Source: an uncultured Clostridia bacterium (GTDB lineage: Bacteria; Bacillota; Clostridia; Christensenellales; Borkfalkiaceae). Taken from it: DNA of 11,258 nucleotides. The stretch is taken from NCBI GenBank assembly GCA_934271245.1, contig CAKQQY010000043.1, forward strand, positions 1 through 11,258. The letters are read 5' to 3'. A program made the position numbers and the translations under genes. Position 1 is the first letter of the stretch; every line of letters starts with the position of its first letter. Positions 1 through 7,566 of the stretch are shown here, one piece after another. The notes beneath the pieces are model-generated. The model worked only from the letters and a program-made list of their open reading frames with translations. It did not search any database and had not been told where the DNA came from.

Positions 1-95
1 CCCCACCCCCCAATTACTGTAGTTTTCCGCTCTTGGAGAGAAAGGTCGCGTATAAAATTATGTTTTTTTGCTAAAAAGCAGGTCTTTGTAAATTT

Positions 96-1028
96 TTAAT
101 TTTGCGAGTTATCAACAAAATACAAACGGTTTACGAGTTTTATACTTTCGCCGCCGTTTATCGCGATAACGCCGCTTGCCTTTTCGTCTTTCCAGACGTT
201 AAGTCCGTCGATACGGCAGGTTTGCGGTTCTACACATATAAAATCGCGGTTTCCGCCGTTAAAAATATGTCTGTACCCGTAAAGGGGGTCGCACTCGAAC
301 ACGAGCGTGTTCCCCGTTTTATCGTGGGTAATTACCGCTTTGCCGTTTTCTACTTTAACCGATTTGGTTATAGCGTGTAAAGAAGGTTTCCATTTCCCTT
401 GATTTAACTCTTCCTTTTCTTCGAACTCGTAAAAGATTTTTCCCGTCGGAATATAATTTTTCATATTCCTTTCGAAATCGCACGATACGGGTAAATATAA
501 CGAATACTCGTCGGGGTTACCGCCTTCGAACGCAAGGTTCAGCGTCGTGTGGAACGCCAGCGCGAACGGCATAACCTCTCCGCTTTCGTTTTTAATCGAA
601 AAGGTCTGGGTAAGTCCGTTATCGTCTACCGAATAGGTAAGTTCGAAAGAAAAATCGTGCGGAAAACCGAGATAGCGGTTGTCTTCGCGACTATAAAAAC
701 GGAACGTCGCCGAATCGGCGCTAACCGAATAATCGGTAAACGGCGTTTTATAAAGTTCGCCGTGGCAATGGTTGTTTATTTCGGGTTCGTTGATCGGCAA
801 AACGTATTCCCTGCCGCGGAAAGTAAATTTTCCGCCGGAAATTCTGTTAGGCGGTAAAAGCAACGGCATACCGAAAAGCAAGGGAGTGTTTTTCATGCTT
901 TCTTCGGAATCGGGAAAGCGAAGAAGTTCCGCGCCGCTTACTCTTTCGGTAAGTCTTACGCAATTCCCCCCGAATTCGGGGAGAATTACCGCTTTATATT
1001 TTTTGCTTTCAATCGAGATTTCCTTCAT
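96..1028 (-). CDS. Aldose 1-epimerase (galactose mutarotase) family protein
   Basis: This 310-residue cytoplasmic protein belongs to the family that interconverts alpha and beta anomers of aldoses. Key residues of GalM-type enzymes are present: Arg62 in PPNRI, His89 in NNHCHGEL, His160 in LAFHTTLNL, and the general base Glu267 in CVEPQT. An intact active site argues for a working enzyme and against a mere binding protein. The ATG at 1028 lies 20 bases inside the end of the DUF5107 gene, with AAAAGG 6 bases upstream, so translation is likely coupled. It may supply the correct anomer to its partner or to the NahK-type kinase, which acts at the anomeric hydroxyl. Which sugar it uses is not readable; hexose-6-phosphate epimerase relatives (YeaD-like) are a less likely alternative. 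Downstream, bases 1-95 contain no recognisable minus-strand terminator. Confidence 0.88.
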   Translation of the reverse strand: MKEISIESKKYKAVILPEFGGNCVRLTERVSGAELLRFPDSEESMKNTPLLFGMPLLLPPNRISGGKFTFRGREYVLPINEPEINNHCHGELYKTPFTDYSVSADSATFRFYSREDNRYLGFPHDFSFELTYSVDDNGLTQTFSIKNESGEVMPFALAFHTTLNLAFEGGNPDEYSLYLPVSCDFERNMKNYIPTGKIFYEFEEKEELNQGKWKPSLHAITKSVKVENGKAVITHDKTGNTLVFECDPLYGYRHIFNGGNRDFICVEPQTCRIDGLNVWKDEKASGVIAINGGESIKLVNRLYFVDNSQN

Positions 1029-4000
1029 TTAATACCTTTTCCAACAAAATGGTGTTTATATCGCCGCAGTTAAGGTTTTTAAGTTCGTCTAAAACTTTGC
1101 CGACTTCGTTCTTTTTGTCTTCCGCAAGAAGAGTGAAACCTTTAATCTGCAACGCCTTGGTGGTATTGAATTTAACGCAGTCGTACATAAACGGCATGAA
1201 CGCGGGCGCGCCTACGCCGAAGTAAGGATATCTGTCGACGTCAGCCATAATGGAATCGTAAGCATTTTTCATACCTTCGATAACCTTTTCGGCTTCTTCG
1301 GGCATATTTCTCTTTCTGAACGCCAGAACGTTATAGTAAGAGTTAATGGAAGGAGTACCGAGCGTGTAGCAAGCCTTTTCCCAGTATGCGGCGCTGTCTT
1401 TTCCGAGTTTGTCAAGACATCTCGCCATACCGCCGTAAAGGTGGCCGTCGTTTACGTAAACGTTCTTTTCTTCGCCGTAGTTCTTCGGGAAGGTAAGACC
1501 CGTTTCGTACAACTTGTACGCTTTTTCGTAGTTGCCTTTCTTATATTCTCTGTCGCCTAAAAGAACGTGCAACCAGGCGTGATAGTTAGTAAGATTGCCT
1601 TCGCCGCCTTCGTAGGTGTGGAATCTGTGTTCTTCCAAAATCTTCGCGGCGTCGTCGAGCCTGTCTTTATCTACTAAAAGAATGGTATAATCGAGCGTCG
1701 TGTCGTCTCTGCCGAAAGTATTTTTCATATCGTTCTCGTAAAGAGCAAGTCTTTCGTCTACAGACTTGTTAAGACCTTTATAGAGTTGCGAGAGTTCGTA
1801 GAAAATTCTGCCGCTTTCGGGCATAAGTTTATACGCTTTGTTCATCATCGCAAGCGCTTCGTCTTTACGGTTTAAGTGGTCGAAGTAAGCGATTGCAAGT
1901 CCGCGGTAGGACGGAGCGAAATCTTCGCCTTTAACGCCCGCTTCCCAAGCGGTTGCCGCTTCGTCGTAATTATCTCTGTCATAGTATAAACAACCGAGAT
2001 AGTACATCGCTCTTGCGGAATTCGCGGATTTTAACACCGCTATGTCTTCTAATCTGTTGAAGTTGCAATAACGCCATTCGGTTTTGTCCGCCTGTTTAAC
2101 GTATTTCGCCGCTTCGTCCTTTTCTCCGAGCAATTCGGAAACGTAAGCGAGATAATATAACGTTTTGGGAGTTACGTCCGCCGCGGATAAAACTTCTTTG
2201 GCTCTCTTTAACATACCGAAACGGATAAGTTCGTTGGCAAAGTCGATAGCCTGCCCTTCGTGGGTATCGAATTCCATAAACAAGGGGTCTACGGAAGCGA
2301 TTTTGTCGAGATATTTTTTGTCGCCCGTGATTTCGTTCAGCATACGGAGCGCCCATAAGTTACCCTGATTTGTTTCGAGCGAAACGTTAAGGTCGTCGAT
2401 AGCGTCTTTAACCTTTCCGTCCGCATAGTCGTAAGCCGCTATAGCGTAGTATGCCGCGCTTCTGTTGGAATATCCCCAGTCAGCCCAATAAAAGTCGTCG
2501 TACGCGCCCTTTTTGTCGCCGAGATATCTCTTGGCTAATCCGCGTTTATACAAAGCGTCGGTATCGTACGGGTTGGCGTTGCGAAGTTCCAGCCTTTCTT
2601 CGGCTTTTTCAAAGTAGCCGAGCGCTTTTTCGAATTTACCCCTTTCGAGATACAAATCGCCCATAGCGATATTGCAACGGCTGTCGCCGTCGTCTCTTTT
2701 AAGCGCTTCCGCGAAGTATTCTTCGGGATTATATGTAAAGTGTTTGTACTGAACGAGATGCGCGCCGTGTAAATATAATTCTTCGTTGGTTTTAATATCT
2801 TTGGGTCTCGGCGAAACTTCTCTCATCTTGGGCGGTTTCTTGTCGCCGCGTTTTGCTACGCAGTAAGAAACGAGAACCTTTCCTTCCGCGGAATAAAGGG
2901 TTGCGGAAGTGCCGATTTTAACTTCGCCGTCCGTATAAGCAACGAAAGGCGTTTCGGGAGAAACGGTAACGTTTTCGAAAGTTTTAATCGTTTTGCCGTT
3001 TTCCGCGATTACGACTTTGCAGTTTTTGAATTCTCCGCTTGCGCAGAAACCGACTTTGATTTTGCCGTTTTCGTTTTCGAGATTAACCGCCGCGTCGAGC
3101 GTAGCGCATTTAACTTCGCCGATATCTTTAATCGGGTACCAGTACTGTTCGAATTCTCTCGTTTCGTAAGGCGCGATAAACGAAAAGTCGGGCTGGTTAT
3201 CGGTATAGCAACCGGTCATAAGTTCTACGTATCTCGAACCGTCGTCGGTAAGGTTTTCGCACCACTTGTAACCGAAGTTGTTGTTTGCCCACGTCCAGAG
3301 TTTTTTGCCGGGCGCGGTGTGGTGGTTACCGAACGCAACGATGCCGCATTTTCTGCCGTTATCCCAACCGCTTAAATAATCGTAATCGGATTGTCCTTTC
3401 GCAATCATGAAAGAAGACGGAACGATAATGTTTTTATGTACGTGAATATCTACGCCCGTACCGTAATCGTAAGGACGCGCCGTTTCGAATCTTCCCTTCG
3501 CGACAGGCCACTCTATCATGGCTCTTCTGTCGTGGTCGTTGACGTATTCGACGTCGGGCGGGAAAACGGTTCTGAAATTGTCGTCTATTTCGACGGCGAG
3601 GTTAGCCCACCAAAGGAAAGGTCTTGCCTTGGAAGTGGGGTTATAAAGTCTTGCTTTCGCTCTTACGTAAGAACGGTCTTTGTCGATGGAAACGCCGACC
3701 ATGCCTTTTAGTCTGTTATAAGGTTCTACTTCGCCCATCCATACGGTTTTGTTGCCGTTTTCGTCCGTTTCGATAACAGCGTCCATAGGCATAAAGGTGG
3801 TAGGTCTGTGGTGAAGCGGCCAGTTGAATTCGATACCGCCCGACGCCCAGGGACCCGCGATACCTATCATGCAAGGTTTAATTACTTTGTTTCTGTAAAT
3901 AAAGTCGTAGTTGTTGGTTTTGTCGAGCGCGCTGTAAATTTTGCCGCCGATAGCCGGAAGAGTTACGATTTTAACGTATTTATTCTCCAGAACGCCGACG

Positions 4001-4173
4001 TCGTAAACGACGTCTTTCTTTTCGTCGCCTATCTTATCGGTATACGGGATAGGATACATTTTGCTGCAAGCGCCCTGATTAGCCCTTTTTTCGAAAAATA
4101 ACGGCAATTCTTCGGGTTTGCCCGGTTCGTAGGTAGGGATTACCATTTTTTCAAAATCTTTGCTTATAGACAT
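1009..4173 (-). CDS. DUF5107 domain protein with C-terminal TPR repeats, 1054 residues
   Basis: Residues about 30-350 match the DUF5107 domain, thought to have a galactose-mutarotase-like beta-sandwich fold. Its most conserved segment is GPWASGGIEFNW followed by PLHHRPTTF (107-127), and it also shows FLWWANLAVE, VFPPDVEYV, FGNHHTAPGKKLWTW and ELMTGCYTDNQPDFSF. A beta-rich linker (about 350-450) follows. The remainder (about 485-1050) is helical with TPR-like units, such as GDLYLERGKFEKALGYFEKA (505-524), GCLYYDRDNYDEAATAWEAG (727-746) and DREYKKGNYEKAYKLYETGL (874-893). There is no signal peptide, so it should be cytoplasmic. DUF5107 proteins occur in carbohydrate-use loci, but I know of no confirmed reaction; sugar binding, epimerisation or glycan cleavage are all possible. 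The ATG has AAGGAG 5 bases upstream. Its stop overlaps the epimerase start by 20 bases, so the two are made together. Confidence 0.88.
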   Translation of the reverse strand: MSISKDFEKMVIPTYEPGKPEELPLFFEKRANQGACSKMYPIPYTDKIGDEKKDVVYDVGVLENKYVKIVTLPAIGGKIYSALDKTNNYDFIYRNKVIKPCMIGIAGPWASGGIEFNWPLHHRPTTFMPMDAVIETDENGNKTVWMGEVEPYNRLKGMVGVSIDKDRSYVRAKARLYNPTSKARPFLWWANLAVEIDDNFRTVFPPDVEYVNDHDRRAMIEWPVAKGRFETARPYDYGTGVDIHVHKNIIVPSSFMIAKGQSDYDYLSGWDNGRKCGIVAFGNHHTAPGKKLWTWANNNFGYKWCENLTDDGSRYVELMTGCYTDNQPDFSFIAPYETREFEQYWYPIKDIGEVKCATLDAAVNLENENGKIKVGFCASGEFKNCKVVIAENGKTIKTFENVTVSPETPFVAYTDGEVKIGTSATLYSAEGKVLVSYCVAKRGDKKPPKMREVSPRPKDIKTNEELYLHGAHLVQYKHFTYNPEEYFAEALKRDDGDSRCNIAMGDLYLERGKFEKALGYFEKAEERLELRNANPYDTDALYKRGLAKRYLGDKKGAYDDFYWADWGYSNRSAAYYAIAAYDYADGKVKDAIDDLNVSLETNQGNLWALRMLNEITGDKKYLDKIASVDPLFMEFDTHEGQAIDFANELIRFGMLKRAKEVLSAADVTPKTLYYLAYVSELLGEKDEAAKYVKQADKTEWRYCNFNRLEDIAVLKSANSARAMYYLGCLYYDRDNYDEAATAWEAGVKGEDFAPSYRGLAIAYFDHLNRKDEALAMMNKAYKLMPESGRIFYELSQLYKGLNKSVDERLALYENDMKNTFGRDDTTLDYTILLVDKDRLDDAAKILEEHRFHTYEGGEGNLTNYHAWLHVLLGDREYKKGNYEKAYKLYETGLTFPKNYGEEKNVYVNDGHLYGGMARCLDKLGKDSAAYWEKACYTLGTPSINSYYNVLAFRKRNMPEEAEKVIEGMKNAYDSIMADVDRYPYFGVGAPAFMPFMYDCVKFNTTKALQIKGFTLLAEDKKNEVGKVLDELKNLNCGDINTILLEKVLNEGNLD

Positions 4174-4226
4174 AAAAACTCCTTGAAACGTATGTTATAT
4201 ATTTGTGCTTTTCTACGTTCGACACA

Positions 4227-4255
4227 ATTATATCATCGCGATTATCAAGGAGCAA
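4227..4255 (-). promoter_or_regulatory. Predicted promoter of the DUF5107-epimerase operon
   Basis: A consensus TATAAT (4232-4227) with TG one base upstream (TGATATAAT) follows a weak -35, TTGCTC (4255-4250), by 17 bases. Start expected near 4220, leader about 47 bases. An AACATACGTTTCAA element (4198-4185) sits in the leader just before the ribosome binding site AAGGAG (4184-4179) and resembles the palindrome at the nahK start site. Confidence 0.68.
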
Positions 4256-4352
4256 TACAATCTTTTAAAGAAAAATTCCGCAATTTTTTGGACCGGATAA
4301 AACAGGCGCAAAAACCTAGAAAGTATTTGAAAAACAGAATAATTATTAAAAA

Positions 4353-5417
4353 TTAAAACTGAAGTTTATATTTTTTTATTAAAGACAGAAGTTCTTCTTT
4401 GTTTTTGGTGCCGAGTTCGTTGTTCATTTTGTTTACGCGGTACTTAATGGTATTTTCGGCTTTATAGTTCGCTTCGCTTATCTTAAAGTAAGTTTTACCC
4501 TCTAACATTTCTTTCAAGATATCTTTATCGGCGTCGTCGAGCGACATAACGAACTTCTTTATATTGTCTATTTCCATTATTTTTTCGTCGCGGTAATAAT
4601 CCACCGGCTCCGCCGCGTCGATTTTGCCCGATACGGAAACGGGAACGTCCGTTTCGGAAAAGTCTTTGCTGTTAACGATTCTCGTCGTTGCGATAACGTT
4701 TTTAATGTAATCGTTGTTGCTTTTGATAACGTTATAATATAACTCGATAAGACTTTCGCCGAGAGTATAAAAATCCTGCCATGCGGTAACGTACTCGTAC
4801 TTGCAGTTTCGTCCCGCGGAAATCGCGCCGTATCCCCCGACGTTGAGATTTTCGCAATTTTCCGCTTCGCTGTAAAGGTATAAAACCAGATCGTCGTTGG
4901 AACAAATTACGTTGCGGCACTTTTTCTCGTCGGATAAAAATTCGTCCATCGTCTTTTTTATGGAACCGTTGTTATAATAAACTTTGCAGTTGACACCCGC
5001 TTCGGCTGCGGCAAGACTTACGCCTTTATACTTATTGTCGTCCGAACAGGAATCGGGATTGTACCCGAAAAAGGCTATGTCGCTTTTATCTTTCGAGAGA
5101 AGTATTTTGGCTATCTTATACATAGCCGCGGTATAATCGGAAGTGAGCGTGTGAACGGGAACGAGCGGGTCCGCGCTTTCGTAACCGAAAACGACCGCCT
5201 GAATTCTTTTGCTTACGAGATATTCGGAAACGTTGCAAATCCATTTCATCGAAGAACCTAAAACTATAACGGCTTTAGCCTGCGGAAGGGCGCTCGTATC
5301 GTAAGCGATTTCGATATGTTCCTTCTTTTTTCGCGCGACGTACGTTTTAATAGCGGAAAGCATCTTATTAACCCTTACGTTGTCGCTTTGATTTTTTTCG
5401 AGAATAATGTTTACCAC
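4353..5417 (-). CDS. Transcription regulator: LacI/PBP1-like sensor with C-terminal LuxR-type HTH
   Basis: The frame is open to 5447 (364 residues from a TTG there). I place the start at GTG 5417 (354 residues), because a strong promoter puts the transcript start at about 5445 and GGAG (5433-5430) precedes the GTG, though at a long 12-base spacing. Numbering from the TTG, residues 8-260 look like a type 1 periplasmic-binding-protein fold of the LacI/GalR kind: beta strand IKVVNIILE, strand AKAVIVLGS, the segment TSDYTAAMYKIAKILLS, then IAFFGYNPDS, NVICSNDD and NVGGYGAIS. There is no LacI HTH at the N terminus. Instead residues 300-357 resemble a GerE/LuxR HTH: DKDILKEMLEGK, then NTIKYRVNKMNNELGTKNKEE with the TIK-LG-K-N pattern. 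It is probably a cytoplasmic sugar-responsive regulator; the ligand and targets are unknown. It lies directly upstream of the DUF5107-epimerase pair, with no clear terminator between, so partial co-transcription is possible. Confidence 0.82.
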   Translation of the reverse strand: MVNIILEKNQSDNVRVNKMLSAIKTYVARKKKEHIEIAYDTSALPQAKAVIVLGSSMKWICNVSEYLVSKRIQAVVFGYESADPLVPVHTLTSDYTAAMYKIAKILLSKDKSDIAFFGYNPDSCSDDNKYKGVSLAAAEAGVNCKVYYNNGSIKKTMDEFLSDEKKCRNVICSNDDLVLYLYSEAENCENLNVGGYGAISAGRNCKYEYVTAWQDFYTLGESLIELYYNVIKSNNDYIKNVIATTRIVNSKDFSETDVPVSVSGKIDAAEPVDYYRDEKIMEIDNIKKFVMSLDDADKDILKEMLEGKTYFKISEANYKAENTIKYRVNKMNNELGTKNKEELLSLIKKYKLQF

Positions 5418-5451
5418 TTTTATATACCGCTCCGATGATTTGTTCAAGTTT

Positions 5452-5479
5452 ATTTTATCACAAAACTGCTCGTTGTCAA
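5452..5479 (-). promoter_or_regulatory. Predicted promoter of the regulator gene
   Basis: On the minus strand, TTGACA (5479-5474), a 16-base spacer and TAAAAT (5457-5452), with an extended -10 TG (TGATAAAAT). The start site should fall near 5445. This argues against translation from the TTG codon at 5447 and favours the GTG at 5417. Confidence 0.72.
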
Positions 5480-5546
5480 TAATTAAGGGGGCGAATAAAT
5501 TTGCCTTCCCACGATAAAAATTTTAAATTCTTTCTTAAATTTTAAC

Positions 5547-5625
5547 GTTCGCCGGGCAATTTTACCCGAACTTACCCGCTATCTTTTCCGCCGCCCGAAA
5601 ATCGCATCGGATAAACCTTACCCGA
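5547..5625. repeat. TTACCCG repeats and imperfect hairpin between CDF and regulator genes
   Basis: TTACCCG occurs three times on the plus strand, at 5562, 5572 and 5618, the first two 10 bases apart. The first lies in an imperfect hairpin (5547-5571): seven base pairs with a 3-base bulge and an 8-base loop. On the minus strand the hairpin lacks a proper U run, so it is a poor terminator for the CDF gene. The role is unknown; the rest of the 5448-5696 spacer holds AT-rich sequence and the regulator promoter. Confidence 0.3.
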
Positions 5626-5696
5626 AATAATACGCTTTTCCGTTCCCTGCCGAAAACTTTTTTCGCCGCGTCATTCTTACAATAAAACGGTTAAAC

Positions 5697-6866
5697 TCAT
5701 AATACCGCGCTGCGGTCTATCTGGAAAACGAAGTAATAATCGGTTTCTCTGCCCGAAAAAGCGTCTGTCAAAGCGGCGCGGATATCCTTTTCCCCTTCGG
5801 TAACGCCGAACGGCACCAACACGTCGAAAACGAGATTAGTGTGCGTAGATCCTTTAATTATACGGAAATCGTGAATGGAAATTTTCGGATTAAGCGACGC
5901 GAGCGCGTCCTTAACGTCCTTTTTGAGCGCTTCCGTTTCGGGGTCTCCTTTAAGTACGGGGTCGGTATGAATCGAAAGAAATATCCCCAGGTCTTTCTTG
6001 AAATCCCTTTCGATATTGTCTATAAGGTCGTGACTTTTAAGCGCGTCTTCTTTCGCGTCCACTTCCACGTGAACGAAAACGTAAGTCTGCGCCGCGCCGT
6101 AGGTGTGAACGGAAAGGTCGTGAATACCTAAAACGCCGTCGTAAGAAAGCAGTTTGTCTTTTATTGTTTTAATTGTTTCTTCGTTCGGGATAACACCCAA
6201 AAGCGGGTCGATGGTTTCTTTGATGAGTTTCGCGCCCGAAAATATAATAAACGCCGAAACGGCAAGACCGGCGTAGCCGTCGATATTTACCCCCGTAACC
6301 TGAATGACTATGCTCGCGATTAAAACGGCGGTGGTAGTCAAAACGTCGTTGCGGCTGTCGGCGCTGCTTGCGATAAGAGTTTCGCTGCCGATAGATTTAC
6401 CGAAATCTCTGTACACGAGCATTTGTAAAAGTTTACCCAGAATCGAAACGCCTAAAACTATATAGGTAACGTAAGTAACGACGACTTCTTCGGGAGCGAT
6501 AATCTTTTCTATGGAAGATTTCGCGAGCATCGCGCCGATAGCGAGGACCAGAAAGGAAACGAAAAGTCCCGCAACGTACTCGAAACGGGCGTGGCCGTAC
6601 GGGTGTTTTTCGTCGGCTGGTTTAGACGACAATTTGAACGCGAACGCCGTCACCGCCGAAGAGCCCGCGTCGGAAAGGTTGTTTACCGCGTCGGCGATTA
6701 TCGTTATGCTTCCCGAAATCCAACCGATAACGGCTTTCGCGGCGAATAGCAAAACGTTGGTTATAATACCGAAAACGCCTGCCGCCACCCCATACTTAAA
6801 CCGAACGGAAGGGTCTTGGGTTTTTTCGTAATTTTTTATGAAAGTTTTTTTGAATATCTTAAACAT
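5697..6866 (-). CDS. Cation diffusion facilitator (CDF) metal exporter, Mn/Fe-like site, extended C terminus
   Basis: This 389-residue membrane protein exports divalent metal in exchange for protons. The transmembrane domain covers about residues 25-215 and has the family hallmarks: AVNNLSDAGSS in helix 2, DEKHPYGHARFEYVAG (85-100) at the following loop, SADSRNDV in helix 5 and DGYAGL in helix 6. The transport site reads N62-x-x-x-D66 and D170-x-x-x-D174. Zinc-selective members usually have His in these motifs, so manganese (or iron) is more likely; this is inference from family knowledge. The cytoplasmic part is longer than in the usual 300-residue CDF and contains two similar ZT-dimer-like units, about 228-305 and 310-389, with the parallel segments GIHDLSVH and SIHDFRII. 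The ATG at 6866 has only a weak A-rich ribosome binding site, consistent with expression from the promoter ahead of DUF1003. No strong terminator follows. Confidence 0.92.
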   Translation of the reverse strand: MFKIFKKTFIKNYEKTQDPSVRFKYGVAAGVFGIITNVLLFAAKAVIGWISGSITIIADAVNNLSDAGSSAVTAFAFKLSSKPADEKHPYGHARFEYVAGLFVSFLVLAIGAMLAKSSIEKIIAPEEVVVTYVTYIVLGVSILGKLLQMLVYRDFGKSIGSETLIASSADSRNDVLTTTAVLIASIVIQVTGVNIDGYAGLAVSAFIIFSGAKLIKETIDPLLGVIPNEETIKTIKDKLLSYDGVLGIHDLSVHTYGAAQTYVFVHVEVDAKEDALKSHDLIDNIERDFKKDLGIFLSIHTDPVLKGDPETEALKKDVKDALASLNPKISIHDFRIIKGSTHTNLVFDVLVPFGVTEGEKDIRAALTDAFSGRETDYYFVFQIDRSAVL

Positions 6867-6896
6867 TTTTTTATCTTTTTACCGCAGAAAGGCAAA

Positions 6897-7397
6897 TTAC
6901 TCGGTTTTACCGTCGAGTTTTTTCAGAATTTCCTTCTGATTTTTTTCGATTTGTTCTATTTTTTTATACAATTCGTCGATTACCAGTTCGCTTTTTAAGT
7001 TGATTTTATAATCGTTTTCCGCTCTTTTTCTGTCTTTCGCTTCCTGTCGGTTCTGGCTCATCATTATAAGCGGCGCCTGAACCGCGGCGATACACGAAAG
7101 CACGAGATTCAAAAGTATAAACGGATAAGCGTCGAAAGCGTTAGTCGCAAGAATAACGTTTACCGCCATCCAGACGACCATTACGCCTATAAAACTGAAT
7201 ATAAACGCCCAACTGCCGGCAAACCGCGCGACGGCGTCCGCCGCTCTTTGTCCGAAAGAAACTTTTTCCTTTTCGCCGTCGTTTTCCGCAAGGCTGGTAT
7301 CGGTAAGTTTGCCGATAAGTTCTTCATCCGAAAATTCCCTGTCGGTAACGTTAAGCAACTTTTTAATAACGGTTTTTCTGTCGTTATATTTTTTCAT
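6897..7397 (-). CDS. DUF1003 family two-helix membrane protein
   Basis: This 166-residue protein matches the DUF1003 pattern: a soluble N terminus, GSWAFIFSFIG opening transmembrane helix 1 (about 62-83), FDAYPFILLNLVLS leading into helix 2 (about 90-113), then QAPLIMMSQNRQ and KDRKRAENDY, the most conserved part of the family. The C-terminal tail (about 134-162) is rich in Lys, Glu and Ile with heptad-like spacing and probably forms a coiled coil, so the protein may oligomerise. The biochemical function of DUF1003 is not established as far as I know. The ATG is supported by GGAG 7 bases upstream and by the promoter just before it. The CDF transporter follows after 30 bases without a terminator, so the two are probably co-transcribed, which hints at a role in ion homeostasis. 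Confidence 0.88.
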   Translation of the reverse strand: MKKYNDRKTVIKKLLNVTDREFSDEELIGKLTDTSLAENDGEKEKVSFGQRAADAVARFAGSWAFIFSFIGVMVVWMAVNVILATNAFDAYPFILLNLVLSCIAAVQAPLIMMSQNRQEAKDRKRAENDYKINLKSELVIDELYKKIEQIEKNQKEILKKLDGKTE

Positions 7398-7426
7398 AAT
7401 ACTTCTCCGTAAAATCAGTTAATCGT

Positions 7427-7455
7427 ATTGTATCACTATAACGGTTAAAAGTAAA
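7427..7455 (-). promoter_or_regulatory. Predicted promoter of the DUF1003-CDF operon
   Basis: On the minus strand, TTTACT (7455-7450), a 17-base spacer and TACAAT (7432-7427), with the TG of an extended -10 (TGATACAAT). Start expected near 7420, with a leader of about 22 bases holding the GGAG ribosome binding site. An AACGGTTAAA motif (7440-7449) lies inside the spacer. Confidence 0.65.
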
Positions 7456-7469
7456 GTACGCCGCGAAAA

Positions 7470-7511
7470 ATATAAAAAATCCGCCGCGCGGAAATTACCG
7501 GACGGCGGATT
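7470..7511 (-). terminator. Rho-independent terminator after the PIG-L gene
   Basis: Arms AATCCGCCG (7478-7486) and CGGCGGATT (7503-7511) pair perfectly, and an inner CGG/CCG extends the stem after a 2-by-2 internal loop, leaving a 6-base loop. On the minus strand the stem runs into TTTTTTATATTTTT. It closes the nahK unit about 55 bases past the PIG-L stop. Confidence 0.85.
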
Positions 7512-7566
7512 ATCTTATCAATTTTTTTCTACCGGGAACCTGTCGGTAAACTCACGACGCCTTTTC

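Noticed and set aside
1..95. C-rich run, a T run and a TATAAAAT on the plus strand near the left edge
   Set aside because: No -35 at a usable distance, no downstream plus-strand gene, and no hairpin followed by a U run in the minus direction. I see nothing supportable here.
3391..3711. Plus-strand open frame of 106 codons inside the DUF5107 gene
   Set aside because: It lies wholly antisense to a well-supported gene, has no family resemblance, and its composition follows from the codons of the opposite strand. The other plus-strand frames over 60 codons in the window were rejected for the same reason.
4256..4352. Possible terminator after the regulator gene (AAAAATT/AATTTTT inverted repeat and short AGG/CCT stem)
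   Set aside because: The stems are A/T only or three pairs long, too weak to call. Read-through into the DUF5107 operon cannot be excluded.
5418..5447. TTG start for the regulator at 5447
   Set aside because: It coincides with the predicted transcription start and has no ribosome binding site. It remains possible only if the message is leaderless.
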